64,000 bases of DNA from Thozetella sp. PMI_491 (taxonomy: Eukaryota; Ascomycota; Sordariomycetes; Chaetosphaeriales; Chaetosphaeriaceae). The position numbers were made by a program, and so were the translations under genes. Location of the stretch: the NCBI GenBank assembly GCA_021432635.1, contig MU270018.1, forward strand, positions 1,118,796 through 1,182,795. The letters run 5' to 3'. The notes under the pieces were generated by a model. It was not told the DNA's origin. It saw only the letters and a program-made list of their open reading frames with translations, and ran no database searches. The stretch's first letter is position 1, and every line of letters begins with the position of its first letter. Of this stretch, positions 12,217 through 23,563 are shown in pieces.

Positions 12217-14027
12217 GCCGTAGGATGTTGTGCTATGGACTAGTCTGTAACGCCCCACTGCCTAAGCCAGAAACTGGAGCTCCTTTCGTATACTCCGGGC
12301 CCGGTATAGGGCATCCTGGGGCCGCAAACCAGGGACCCAGAGGCGGGAATCAGAAGGTGACGCCCCCCCCCCCTCGCGCTGAAACACTTCCATATCTGAC
12401 CAAGAATATGAGGGATATTGAGAAGAGTCCTTCGAGGCGGGAGAGGAGGAGGAGGGGGGGAGGGGGGCGCATCAGCACGGCCACGGATCGATGAATCAGC
12501 GATGCCCTCTGCCGAGGACCCGAATCCCCAGTGCTGAGCATGTTTGCTGTTTTCAAGACGGTTTCCGGGTATTTTAGTCAAAGATTAATTTGTTTCTCCA
12601 AGGGCTCCATCCATCTGCGACCGCTGGTGGCACGCTCTCTGCTGCCGGCTGGGGGCTCCGTACAGTGTGCACGCCGCTGGGATGGCATGCGACATGCAGC
12701 AGACCAGTGCGAAATTTGTTGGAGAGATCCGAGAGCGTTATGTAATAAGGACCAGGAAGGCAGCCGGGGCCCTGCCAGTGCGTTGTATGACGTCCGTCCT
12801 CGTCGATGGCCCCATCACGGCCGTCTGAACCAGAGATATGGTCCGACGGAGGAGACTAGCTAGCTGTCTTAGCACCGCCGCCCTAGGTACGACCCGGTGA
12901 GCGGGGATGGTCACGACGCCCTCAGATATTTTCCCTCCACCGCGGGTCCGCCGTGCGCGGGGGCCATCAGGCTACGGTGGCCCGACTCTATGACACCCAC
13001 TTACGTATCTTTATGAATAGGTAGCAGTAATTCCCAATTCCACATGGCCGTCTGTAGACCATGCATTCTACGACCCCGAGCCACTCTGGCGCCTTTGCCA
13101 GCCTGGGCCGTGGACCATTACCCATCTCATGCCAAGTTACGCTCCGCTAGCACGTCAAGAGTGCAGAGTTTGGACTCTTGGATGTGTCAACCCCCAGGCT
13201 GGTATGGAAATGCCCACTAGTGTGCTCGAGAACGTCGATCTGGCGTGAAACAACCTTTTTTTTCCCTCTTCGGCTTTCTCTCTCGTGCGTCGGCCCCGCG
13301 AGCACTATTGCGAGAGAGCGAGGGTAAGTACCGAAATTGGAGGGAGGCTGTCAAAGTCGGCCTTGGCGGGGCGGCCTGGGTTCCTCGTTGTTTTGTTTTA
13401 GAGTTTGATTCTTGACGGCCTCCAAACCACAAAGAAAACGCACACAATACAGACGCACGCACATGCACACGCCAGGGGAGGGGGATAAAGACGATGCCTG
13501 TAGAGCACGGGTCCGTAGACGAGGGTCCTTTGTGCGAACCCCCCACGAGGCGAAACAAAGGAGTATTACAATGCTACCGCCAGCGAGATTGTCCGGCCGG
13601 TGCCGTAATATCACCAATTTCGAGCTGTTCCCAGCAACAGGAAAATCAAGATTACCGGTTGGCACGAAAGCTCCTCGACTTGACCTGCCTCTTGGCCCCT
13701 CCAATCTCTCGTGCAAGGCTGGGAGGACGAATCGCCATCGCATTTACCGGTTTACCTAAGCCCCGCCCGGTTTTGCTATCGACAGGGACAGGTTTAGTTC
13801 GGGATATTTCTTTGCACGTTATTGGAACCGTCCCTTGGTCTCCTACGCTGATTGATCTTCGCGCCGCCGATTCAGCCTGGCGAGGCCTAGAGTAAGAAAA
13901 GAAACCACGGTGGTCCCTGCAGCCACCCTTCCTAGCACGGCCAGCGCATCGCGCCGTGCATGAATTGATCGTGTCAGCGATGGGCCCTGGGCCGAGCGAC
14001 ATGACGCCAAACCGAGGGGTTTTTTTT

Positions 14028-14053
14028 AGAGAGAGAGAGAGAGAGAGAGAGAA
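14028..14053. repeat. (AG)13 microsatellite
   Basis: A perfect AG/GA dinucleotide run of 26 bp, directly preceded by a short T run. Non-coding simple-sequence repeat. Confidence 0.9.
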
Positions 14054-16624
14054 AATAATACCTAAAAAAAATTAAGAAAATAAGAAAAGAGGGCCTGGAG
14101 GATCGCGTACCCGGCGGAAGAGATGCACGCGCGGCACGGAATTCAACGATATCGGCCGGGTGGTTCGATTCGTCGCAGCCCAATGGACTCCCAATAAGCG
14201 ACGATGGTGGGTGGGCGGGTGGAGGAAGGCCCAGACACGCAGGTAGAGTCGCAGCCGCGCGCCGCTTCCCGCCTTCCTGATCGACAATCCCGTTCCATGA
14301 CTGGCAGCCGCAGCCCTGCCGCCCCACGATGTAGGAAGGGACATCGCGGCACCTAGCACGACGATCCGATTCGCTCCAGCGATGCATCCGCCCGTCTCCA
14401 GTGCTGCTTGTTTTGTGAACCACTCGGAACTCCGCGACCGTCTTCTTGCCTTCTGTCCCCTGATCCACAAACACCAGACCCGGGGGGCCTGGGCGTCCAG
14501 TATGGATGCCTTGGGCACCCAGAAACACATTCGCTCCACGCCCCCGGCGTCGCCGCGTCTCGGTCGGAATCAGGCCATGTTCCTGCGTCGCGATGCGGGC
14601 AAAACGTGTCAGCCACCAGCATGGGGGAGGTGGAAGGGGAGAGAGAGAGAAGAGTCGAAGAGTCTTCAACTCCCCCTCGGAGAGGAGGAGGGACACGGCA
14701 CGAGCTACGGCTCCCCGAGGCTAGAGGCTGGTCCGCCAGCGCGGTCCTGGGTCCAAACCTTCAGCTCACCGGTCCTCCCTGCGAGGGAGGAAGCGCCCCA
14801 ATAGCTGGGTGCGACATGACGCAGGCACCGGAGTGAGACACCCAGCCATCATCACCTTGTCCGGAATGGTGCGCGTTGTGTGTGCCATCGAGACTCTCCT
14901 GGACCGACGGCCGGGACGATGCCGCCCGCCCTTGCCCGCCCTGGCTCACTTCTTTCCCTCCTCCAGCGCCTAGTCCCCCGCTCTCGTTCGGGCCTCGGAG
15001 GCAGCAGGCCGCTCCTCTCGTCAGCGTCGTGAGAGACGGCGGCCCATGGGACGAGTAGGCGGCCGGCAGTGCGCCCAAGGGAGCGCCGCCTTAGGATCCT
15101 CTGACCGCCACCGACGCGGCTACCGCCGGAGGCAGAGATACGACTCTGTGGAACCGAGGTTTTCGATCCAAGTGGAACGCGATCTCAGACCTCGCCAATT
15201 GCCTGGTGCTCCCATGTGCTGATCAAATCATATGTGGCCATTCGTATCGAGTCGACAACGTCATTGCAGGGCCGGTCGGCAGACACATCACGCATGAGGG
15301 GGCATACCCGCTGGCATGCCAGCTGAGGCAGTCGAGGCACCAGGTCGGCGTGAGACACTACGCTACGCACCCGGGTGTCGCCAAGACAGCTACCGCGTTC
15401 CTGTCCGCCGGACGCGGTAGAAGGCTTCGGATCGCCCGTCTGATGCCGTCCCTAGGGCTCGATGATGGTATCTTGGGCGGAACCGCACCTTATGTTCCCC
15501 AATCGGAACCAGAGGCGAGCTCCCCTTGGGTAGCGGGATCTACCTAGTGCTTATACCCAGTCTACTACGTGTCTCTGTCCCGTTGCTTGCTTGCTTGTCT
15601 GCCCCTCGCGCTGTGTTTGAGATTTAGGCTAGCAAGGATGGCGCTCTGCTACGCCAGTGCCCGATCCTGTTCCTGGCGGCTCTCATTGCCACAACAGAGA
15701 CCACGACACGAGTCAACCTTCCTTCTTCCCAGTGAGACATGCGGGTTGTGTTGCGTTACGACGACTCAGCCACGGGTTCGCCCATCATACGACGGTTGGA
15801 GGGGGATTTCTAAATAAACCATAAGCCACTTGCCAAGCCGTACCTGATGTGTGAGACTGGCGGCCGATGGGCTGAAGGAGACCTCGCATTCCAAAGAGCC
15901 TCGAAGGCGGGAGCCGGGGCTCAAGCGGCGCCCCCGTTTCCGACCCAACCTCTTGCTGGAATGGTCGAAGGACTGCCAGTAAGACAGCTGTGGCGCTGGG
16001 GCATTTGGGGGTTCTGTGAATGCTCTCACATGCTAGGCCGGCCCCTTGGTTGGAAAGCGTGCGTATATCGAAGGCTGCGCCCTCGGTAGAGTGCCGCTGT
16101 TCCACCGGCTTCGGTCTAGAATGTTTCTCGTTCCCGTGTGCTAGTAGACATAGACAACACTACTCTTACGAAATGCAAAAGGGATCTTCCGCACTGCAGG
16201 CCTTGGGCGCCGTCCTACGAGTACTCACACGAGAGGTTCCACTACACCTGCAGAGCCGGACGCAGCCCCTCTCAGAGAGGCAATACCAGGGGGCGATCCG
16301 ATTCATCGACCCAGCTACTGGCGACGTTTGGCACGCTGGCCTCCGCCCTGGGCGTGTGAATCCGTGCAAGAGATTGATTGCTTCCGGGCCTGGGAACCGC
16401 TTTTTGTGCACGTTCACTTGTTCACTTACCATAGTACTTGCTGGGGGGATGCCGGTCTGCCGTGGGACGATCCTTTCGGTTGTCGGCCGCTATAGCGACA
16501 CCTTCCCCACTGCCGTCGTTGCTGTCAACAAACATCCTTACAGATCATCCCTGGGCTCACCCTGCCGCGCGATAGCGCGGCCAAGCACGAAGCGGACAGA
16601 ACCGGAAACGGAAGAAAGCGAGAC

Positions 16625-16645
16625 TTTTTTTTTTTTTTTTTTTTT
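16625..16645. repeat. 21-base T tract
   Basis: An uninterrupted run of 21 T, followed by a C/T-rich segment, about 460 bp beyond the stop codon of the aldolase-like gene. Read on the minus strand it is an A tract. It may be a simple repeat or a genomic A-tail remnant; nothing else of a retroposed copy is visible around it. Confidence 0.8.
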
Positions 16646-17106
16646 CCCCTCTCTCCCGCCCTCACTCATCCTCTCTTACATGGCGACAACCTAGCTCGCC
16701 TGTGTCCCGACGCATCTACTGGATGATTCGACGACGGAAACTTACGCAATATCCTTGAAACAAATTTCGATGACCTTGTCCGTGGGGGTCGTGCCATACC
16801 TCCCTGGGGCATATCTTTGACGGACTAGACCTGACATCATGCAAACTATGCAAACCAGCGCGCCCGCTCCCCCATGGCTGATCATCCAATCCGGTCCCAA
16901 GACGCGAGGGAGGCGAGCCCCTAGCTCGAATACACACATGTGTGCGCGCGACGGAAGGCATCAAGCTGGAAACGAGCGCCGTCAGCACCTTGGGCCGGCC
17001 CAAGCAGGCTGACCACCAATCTCTATTCTCGCCGACCGTCTCGGCCCTCGCTAGCACTCGCCCACCAACCATCATCGCCGTCACCCTTGCCTGCCTTTGA
17101 ATCCGC

Positions 17107-18267
17107 TCACAAAGTCCTCGCAGCGCTGGGGTCAATGGTCAAGTCCTCGAACCCCCGGGCAATCGCCTTCTCTCCGCCCGCTGCCTCGATCTCGAGCTCA
17201 ATTTCCGGCTGCATCTCGCGGTACAGCGCGTTGGTCTCGCTCGCCATGCGGCAGTTGTAGGCCGCCTCCTCGTCGCTGATGACCTGCTTCTTGAGGCCGT
17301 TGGCCGCGGCCGCCTCGACGCTGAGCTGGATCGCGCAGCTGCGGTCCAGGAGGCCAAACATGTAGGCGGCCTCGTCGACAGTAGCGCCCACCGTCAGCAG
17401 CCCGTGGTTCATCAGGATAGCCGCCTTGTTGTCCTGGCCGAGCGAGGCGGCGATGCGCTCGCCCTCGTTGTTGCCAAAGACGATGCCGCCGTAGTTGGCG
17501 TAGACGGCGAGGCGACCGTGGAAGTTGCACACGTCTTGGGTGAGCATGTCCAGGGGCCGCGCGAAGACGCTCCAGGCCCGCCCGGCATGGGTGTGCGCGT
17601 GGCAGATGGCGTGCACGTCGGGCCGGGCCTTGTGCACCGCCCCGTGGATGTAGAAGCCCGCCAGGTTCGCCGTGCGCCGCCCGGTAATCGGGTTCTTGGC
17701 CCCGGCGACGATGCGGCCCGTGGCAATCTCGAGGAGCAGGAAGTCGCCGGCCCTGAGCATGCCGAAGTGGCGAGACAGAGGGTTCATCCACATACAGCCA
17801 TGGAACTCGGGATCCCGGATCGAGATGTGTCCAGCCTGGCCCTCTCCGTAGCCGTTCCGGGCCCAGGACCGGAAAACAGCCGCCATGTGGGTAAGGATGT
17901 GACGGCGTTCGCCAGCGAAGGTCGGGAAGGTAGGGATGTCTTTGCGCCCGGTCAGTGGCGAGGTCGTCGCGGAGCGCTGGTCGGCATTGTAGCACGATGA
18001 AGTAGAAGCCAGACGAAGGGAGTATGGCTCCCGCCCCCGAATGCCAGACCCCGCACCCTCTTATCTTTGACGGATAGGGGAAGGGAAGTAAACAAAAGGG
18101 GAGGTAGTCGAGAGCAACGCAGAGGACGAAGAAGAGAACTACCCACCAGGCAATACATCGCCACACGAGATCGCCTCCAGCGGCGTCTTCTCCTTGATCA
18201 CGATGGCATTCTGCGCCTTGACCGCGTCCACCGGCTCTTCGTGCTGAGACACTGCGGAAGGTGCCAT
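17107..18267 (-). CDS. Class II aldolase/adducin-family protein
   Basis: Two exons, 18267-18147 and 17939-17107, joined over a 207-bp GT-AG intron (18146-17940), give a 317-residue protein. The frame is kept across the join and restores the family sequence ...LPDIPTFPTF. The class II aldolase/adducin fold is indicated by AGHISIRDPE (about 76-85), the metal-binding block CHAHTHAG with His at 154, 156 and 158, and a later NHG with His219. Relatives with this fold bind a divalent metal, usually zinc, and act on small sugar phosphates or hydroxyacids. Fungal members like this one, including the fission-yeast Mug14 type, have no firm substrate. No targeting signal is evident, so it is probably cytosolic. 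Neighbours give no pathway clue. The fold assignment is secure; the substrate is unknown. Confidence 0.87.
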
Positions 18268-19295
18268 TTCGTTATGTATGCTTGAAAGCAGGAGAAGGAT
18301 GATGATAAGCGATCGGTGGTGGCTATCCTCTTGCAAATTTATTATTGGCCTGCGAAGCAGAGGTGGGATGCAATAGCGTGTGATGGGTGATTAACAAGAA
18401 GTGAATCCGTGTCCCTCGACAACAAGGAGCACGGTTGAGGCGACGGCGGCAGAGGTGACGGGATATGATAGCACCTCGGAATCCTGATGCCGATCCCCAC
18501 TTCCGATTAACCACACGGGCCGGGGCTGGACCGGACCGGAGCGAGACCGGCCCGGTGTCTGTTTAGATCGGCCCTCTCTCCCCACGCATATCATGCCCAG
18601 AGCCAGAGCCGCTACTGCACTTGCCTTTCAAGGTCATCTTGACAAGCATGTGGACAGGCGTGGTTGTTATTGCTACGACCCGCGCCTGTGTTTGGTTACG
18701 GGGGAGTGCTCCTCCACTACACCCTCGGAAAAGATTTGGGGGGTCCATTCATGTTCATATCTATCACTACCTATCGTATCGAGCAACCTCGAAGTTCCTT
18801 CTATGATGCAATTTGGTATTGGTATATCCTCCCCGAGGTCATAACACTCGTAGCCCGAAAGGACGTAACAGCAAATCGTGCGTGATGACTCTGTCGGCTT
18901 CGAATCCGCGTGCGGATCGAGCCTACCTGCGCCATGCTCTCTCTCAAAACAGCCGGATACGAAACAGTGCGCAAATAAAAGGAAAAATGAGGTGTTGAAG
19001 GGGAAGGGAAAGGTTGTCGAAGGCGAAAGGCGCACGCTCTCAATCTATAATGCCCAAGTCATCGGCATGCACCGCAATGTCATGCAATGCGAAACGCAAC
19101 GCAACGCAACGCAACGCAAGCCTTGCTCGCTCGACGCACCATGCCCATGCCGTACCGATGCTCACCAGAACAGAATAGGCGGAAGCATGAGAACTTTTTT
19201 CCCCCTCTCCCTTCCCGGACCGCACAAAGTGGTTAGGGGGCGCGAGCGGCGCGTGTTGAAAACATTACCAAAAGGACGTCGTGGGTAACAGTTGG
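18268..19295. other. Intergenic: aldolase-like gene promoter and 3' flank of the DET1-like gene
   Basis: Both flanking genes lie on the minus strand, so this 1-kb gap holds the promoter and leader of the aldolase-like gene and the 3' flank of the DET1-like gene. A tandem CGCAA repeat lies at 19095-19119. I see no gene within it. Confidence 0.6.
19095..19119. repeat. (CGCAA)5 tandem repeat
   Basis: Five perfect 5-bp units in tandem, preceded by degenerate copies. It lies about 180 bp past the stop codon of the DET1-like gene, probably in or near its 3' untranslated region. Confidence 0.85.
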
Positions 19296-21257
19296 TTAAT
19301 ACACGCTCCCCTCGAGGCTCCGATCCACCTTTTCTGCGAGATCCAGCTCCGCCGTGGTGGCGCGAGTGAGGTCGCCCCCGTCGATCGGAGATGCCGGCTC
19401 ATTCTCGGCGTCGGCCTCGTGCTCCCCATCACTGCTGTGCGGCGCATCACCGAGCCGGTTGGCCCTAGCTCCCCGTCCCATGCTGCTCTGCTCGCGTGTC
19501 TGGTGATGGTGAGGCGAAAGCGGGCTGTCTTTCCCGCTAGCACCGTTGGCCTGGATCCGCAGCCGGGCCATGCGCCGCCGCGTCCGATCGTCCTCGGACG
19601 AGTCGGCGTCGCTGTTGACAGCGCTGCTTTGGCCGCTATAGGTGCCGCCGAAGTCGCGGCCGAGGCGGATTCCGAGAGGCTTGGGTGGCAGGTTGGGGCT
19701 TTTGAGGTGTGCCCGCAACCTGTCCTCAACCGAGATAAACGACGGCGTGCCGTCGGGGCTCGACACCACCTCGTCGCGGGCCCTAGTCACATCAATCGTG
19801 GGGCCTTCCTCAGTGGACGGCTCATCGCCGTTGCTCGAGTGGAAGCGCTTGGCCGCCGGCCGCCGGCTGACGATGGTAGATTGCCCATTGCCATTGAACG
19901 AGGCATTGCTCAGACCGTGCTCGTGATGGTGGTGGTAGTGATGGTGATGGTGATGGGAGCCGTTCGTCCCTGTACCGGGCTCGGAGTCTCCGTTCTCGTC
20001 GCTCCCGCCGTTGGTGGCGTGATTAGAGATGGTGCTGTCGCTCTTGACGAGGTCAGCCAAGGTCGAGCGAATCCTGAACGTCTTGTCGTGATTGCAACCG
20101 TTGGGGCAGCCTCCCCAGCGCCGGCGGGGCTCGACGGGGGAGGAGGTAACGAGAGAGGAGGAGGAGAGGTTGGTGTTGAGTGCGCGGTCAAGCTTGGAGC
20201 TATCCTTACTCGTTCCGTTTTCTTTAACAGCCCCTTCCTTGCTCTCGGCTTTGTCCTTGCTCTCGGCTTTCTCCTTGGCGGTCAACAGCGCCTTCTCCCG
20301 CCGTAGCTCAGACCATGTCCGCAGCTTGTTCTCGAGGATGTACTTTCCACTCTCCTCCTGCTTGCGCATGATAAGGAATTCGCAGTGGTTGACATTGCGC
20401 AGGTCCTCAAAGTACTCGACGCTGAAGTGGTACCATTTCATGAGGAACACGCGAGACATCAGGCCATGCGTGACTATTACGGGTAGTGTCAGCCTTTTTG
20501 TGTCCAAATCGGGTCCGCGCGCATACACGCGCTGAGGGGGGTTAGTGGGTGAGTGGGGGGAGGACGAGGAGTAGCAACGCACCGAGCACACAGACACTGG
20601 CAAAGTCGTTCTCGCCGAACTGCCGCCACAGGCTCTCGTTGAAGCCCGAAACGCGGTCGTACGCATCCGCGGCGCTCTCGCCGTTCGGGATGCGGTAAAA
20701 GAAATGGCCGTAATCGGCACGCTCTTGCCACATGCGTTCCATCTCGGCGCTGCAGGGCTGGAAGTTGCCAAAGTCCTGCTCGCGCAGCCGAGGCTCCTCG
20801 TAGACCTTGATGTTGTTGCGCTTGAAAGGTGAGGGCTCGTTCTCGTCGCTCGTGAGCGTGGCTAGAATGCCCTCGGTGGTCTCGCGCGTGCGCCGGTAGG
20901 GGCTCGTGAAAAAGTGCAGCGTGTCATCGGCGCGGAGCATCTGGCGCAAGCGCCGCCCGGCCTCGTAGGCTTGCTGCCACCCATCCGTAGTCAACTTCAC
21001 CCTGTGGTCAGGGATCGTCTGGTGGATGTCGCGATTCTCTGCAGATACGTTCGTCAGCAAGGCTACCGCCGTCGCATGAGATATTGGCCAAGCCGGCGGC
21101 CATTTCGCCACCCACAAGTCCGTCTTCACATCTTCACAGGAGGGCAGGCAAAGGGGAGAGGCGGGGCGAGAGGGGCGCCGGGAGGGGGGAGGGGCGCCAT
21201 ACTGTTGCCCTCAGACTGGGCATGTCGAATTAGGATTATGAGTCTTGGTTTCCCCAT
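19296..21257 (-). CDS. DET1: DET1-type histidine phosphatase (phosphoglycerate mutase fold)
   Basis: Three exons, 21257-21203, 21038-20583 and 20473-19296, separated by introns of 164 and 109 bp, give 562 residues. The tiny first exon encodes MGKPRLIILIRHAQSEGN with the nucleophile His12 after Arg11. TSPYRRTRET (63-72) supplies further phosphate-binding arginines, and the second catalytic His is His173 in VTHGLMSR. This is a complete histidine-phosphatase domain (about 1-235) closely resembling the fungal DET1 group; yeast Det1 is an acid phosphatase implicated in sterol transport between ER and plasma membrane. The remaining ~325 residues are a fungal-type low-complexity extension with Lys/Glu-rich repeats near 290, a His-rich run (HHHHHHYHHHH) and an acidic end. 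The fold and catalytic residues are clear; sterol function is inferred from the family. Confidence 0.88.
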
Positions 21258-22755
21258 GGTTTCTTAGCAATCGGTTGTTGGTTAAGTAGAAGAAGGGTCG
21301 AAGTCACGGGAAGATAGCGGCCTGTTTAAGAGCTGAGCTCGGTGTCCGGTGGCCTGTCAAGGGGGGTGGTATCAATTTCCAAGCCCTGCAGCCCAGAGTC
21401 GAAACGCAAGGGAACCCTTTCGCGAGGACCTGACGCAAGATGCCAAGACCAAACAGGAGGCAGCCAAGAGGGGCAAATTCAGTCCGTGCTGCTGGTCCGA
21501 TGGAGACAGTGCCGACGAGGAATAGGTATTTGCGACGGTGCAAGGGTTTTTTAAGGTTCCAAGTGTCTCTACCCCTTACACATCGGCCACATCGGCCAAG
21601 CCCGAACCCAAGTGCCTTTATACCACGCAGTCTGCAGTCCCTTTGCGATATTGGCAAAAAACGATTGGGTTGTTGGGTGTCCCGCGTACGGCAGATGTTG
21701 CTCTGACTGGCTGCAGCCTGGCTCAGCAGAAATCGCCCCAGTGTCGTGTCACCCCACCGTTGCTTTTTCAGGCCTATGGCGCTTTTCGCTTAGCAACTGG
21801 GATGGAAAGTGCCTTCCCCGCGCGTACAAAGGTCGTATTTTCTGGCGTTGTAATTGCTGAGGCTCGCTTCCTCGCTATTTCGCTTATTCTTCCTTCCTTA
21901 CTGGAGCTGGCCCGACAATATTTCGCGCCGGTGAAACGAGGAGGGGCAGCGGCGGTGGCGGCGTCGTGGGGATGTGTGTGTGTGTGTGGCAAGCCTAGCT
22001 CGGCCGGTTGGGCATGCCGTTTGCGGCTTTTTGCCTCGACGTCCCTTTTTTTTTTAGAGTTTTGTGCCCCCGTACGGAGCCCGAGCGAGTCGCCTCAGAG
22101 TGGAGGATCGGGTTTCTAACCAAAAGTTGGCGAGCCTTTACTTGCTTCACTAGTGTGCTTCCTGCTCTCTACGCAAAACTGGACAAAGACAGAAAAGACC
22201 CGTGGCGACGGGTCCCTTATCGCCCCTGTCGCGCCAACGCAGCATCCCCCACTCACCATTGGCTGCAGGTTAGTCCCTGGTCCGATTTACGGCGACAGAT
22301 CTGGCCAATCATGGTTCCGAGTCGGCACTTGAGGCGGCTGCCACCAGCGCTTTTTTTTTTTCTTCCCTGTAGTTTTGTCAGCCTTGCTTTGATTCCTTAG
22401 CCGCAGCCAACGACAGCTAACGACGGCGCCGTCGTGGTCAACGTGGGGTTCTCGACGAACCCTCTGGCGAGAATCCAATCTGGTCCTGTGACCCGAGCAA
22501 GTCGGCCGCCATCCGTACACCCTTACCCGCTCGACCGGACGAATTGCGCCAACGCGATCCTCGCCACGCCCCGGGTCGTCCCTCTTCCCTAGGCCCATCA
22601 GGAGCGCATCCGACAAGCGCCGCGGCTCTTGAAGGCGGCAGCTAACTCTTCGACGTCGCCACATCCGAGCTGCCCGTCCACCGGACATCACGTCAGAATC
22701 GGCGCGCCCCCGTCTGCAACTCCACGTCCTGCAGTCCTCCATCACCGCCGCCCAC
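21258..22755. other. Divergent promoter region between DET1-like and PRKRIP1-like genes
   Basis: The two genes are transcribed away from each other from this 1.5-kb region, so it must contain both promoters. It includes a TG dinucleotide run near 21974-21988 and short T tracts near 22047 and 22350. Open frames in it are short and lack motifs. I see no third gene. Confidence 0.55.
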
Positions 22756-23349
22756 ATGTCCGCCCCCGGCCCCGAGAGCATCCCCACGTCCTCGGACCGG
22801 AGGTCCAAGCGACCCACCAAGAAACGCGCCCTGACACCTGTTTCTTCGCAGGCCGCATCGGTGGACGCCCTCTTCGCAAAGCCCGAACAGGAGATCCGCA
22901 TCCCCACTGGGCCCGTCGCGAAGCGCCTCGCCCCGCCTCCCGAGATCGTAACCAACGTGCAGGGCTCTTCGGCCGGCGCGGGCAGCGGCGAGTTCCATGT
23001 GTACAAGGCGTCGCGACGGCGCGAGTATGAACGACTGCGTCTCATGGACGAGGAGACGCGCAAGGAGCAGGCGACGGCCGAATTCGAGTTGACCAAGCAG
23101 GAGCGCGAGGCTAAAGATGACGAGAAGACGCGCAAGAACCGCGAGAAACGGGAGAAGAAGATGAAGGCGAGGATGAAGGCAAAGGCTGGCAAATCAGACA
23201 CAACGGGCGGGGATGCGCCTCCCCCGCAGGATGGACAAGAGCTAGAAGCGGACGGCGGCGCAAAGGCGGCCGATAACAAGACCAGTGCGGAAACAAGTCA
23301 GCCACAAGTTGCCCCTGTGGTTGGTCTGGTGATTCACGACGATGATTGA
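22756..23349 (+). CDS. PRKRIP1/DUF1168-family splicing-associated protein
   Basis: A single exon of 197 residues starts at the ATG in CACATGTC. The centre carries the family block EFHVYKASRRREYERLRLM (about 76-94), followed by a highly charged helical segment rich in Glu, Lys and Arg (about 95-145) that probably forms a long single helix or coiled coil. The C-terminus is acidic and ends in IHDDD. The layout matches the DUF1168 family, whose human member PRKRIP1 is a component of the catalytic spliceosome and a double-stranded RNA binder. A nuclear role in splicing is therefore inferred. The N-terminal 50 residues are basic and Pro/Ser-rich. The gene converges on CCT3, with only 214 bp between the two stop codons. 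Confidence 0.85.
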   Translation: MSAPGPESIPTSSDRRSKRPTKKRALTPVSSQAASVDALFAKPEQEIRIPTGPVAKRLAPPPEIVTNVQGSSAGAGSGEFHVYKASRRREYERLRLMDEETRKEQATAEFELTKQEREAKDDEKTRKNREKREKKMKARMKAKAGKSDTTGGDAPPPQDGQELEADGGAKAADNKTSAETSQPQVAPVVGLVIHDDD

Positions 23350-23563
23350 GAGCTCCCGTGCGCTTAGAAGAAGCAAGAGAGCAGAGCCGCCAAATCACAC
23401 GCCTAGGCAGGGGCTAGGAGTCGACGTCAAACAGCCACTCAGGGGGACCCTTATTTTTGTCTACCTTGGCAAAGTCCTTATCTACTGTAATACAACTGAG
23501 GGGTATGCATGGCTCTTGCGTCGTCACGTCTATACTCATGAATGCTGACCTCCTAGGCCGGAA

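Larger units (their letters stand above)
8135..17106. other. Large gene-poor stretch between ecl1 and the aldolase-like gene
   Basis: The first ~500 bp are AC/CT-rich and are probably the ecl1 3' untranslated region. Beyond that I see only overlapping chance frames and simple-sequence tracts: a TCA repeat at 12195-12216, a GA repeat at 14028-14053 and a 21-base T tract at 16625-16645. No frame carries a domain I recognise, and no tRNA, rRNA or transposon signature was seen. Fast-evolving secreted proteins or non-coding transcripts could be hidden here. Confidence 0.55.

Noticed and set aside
13974-14696. Minus-strand frame of 240 codons
   Set aside because: Part of it is a translation of the GA repeat (SLSLSLS); the rest has no motif.
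16561-16645. Long T tract as the A-tail of a retroposed element
   Set aside because: No element body, target-site duplication or reverse-transcriptase fragment could be seen next to it.
18892-18915. TTCGAATCC string resembling a tRNA B box
   Set aside because: No matching A box or acceptor stem is found upstream on either strand.
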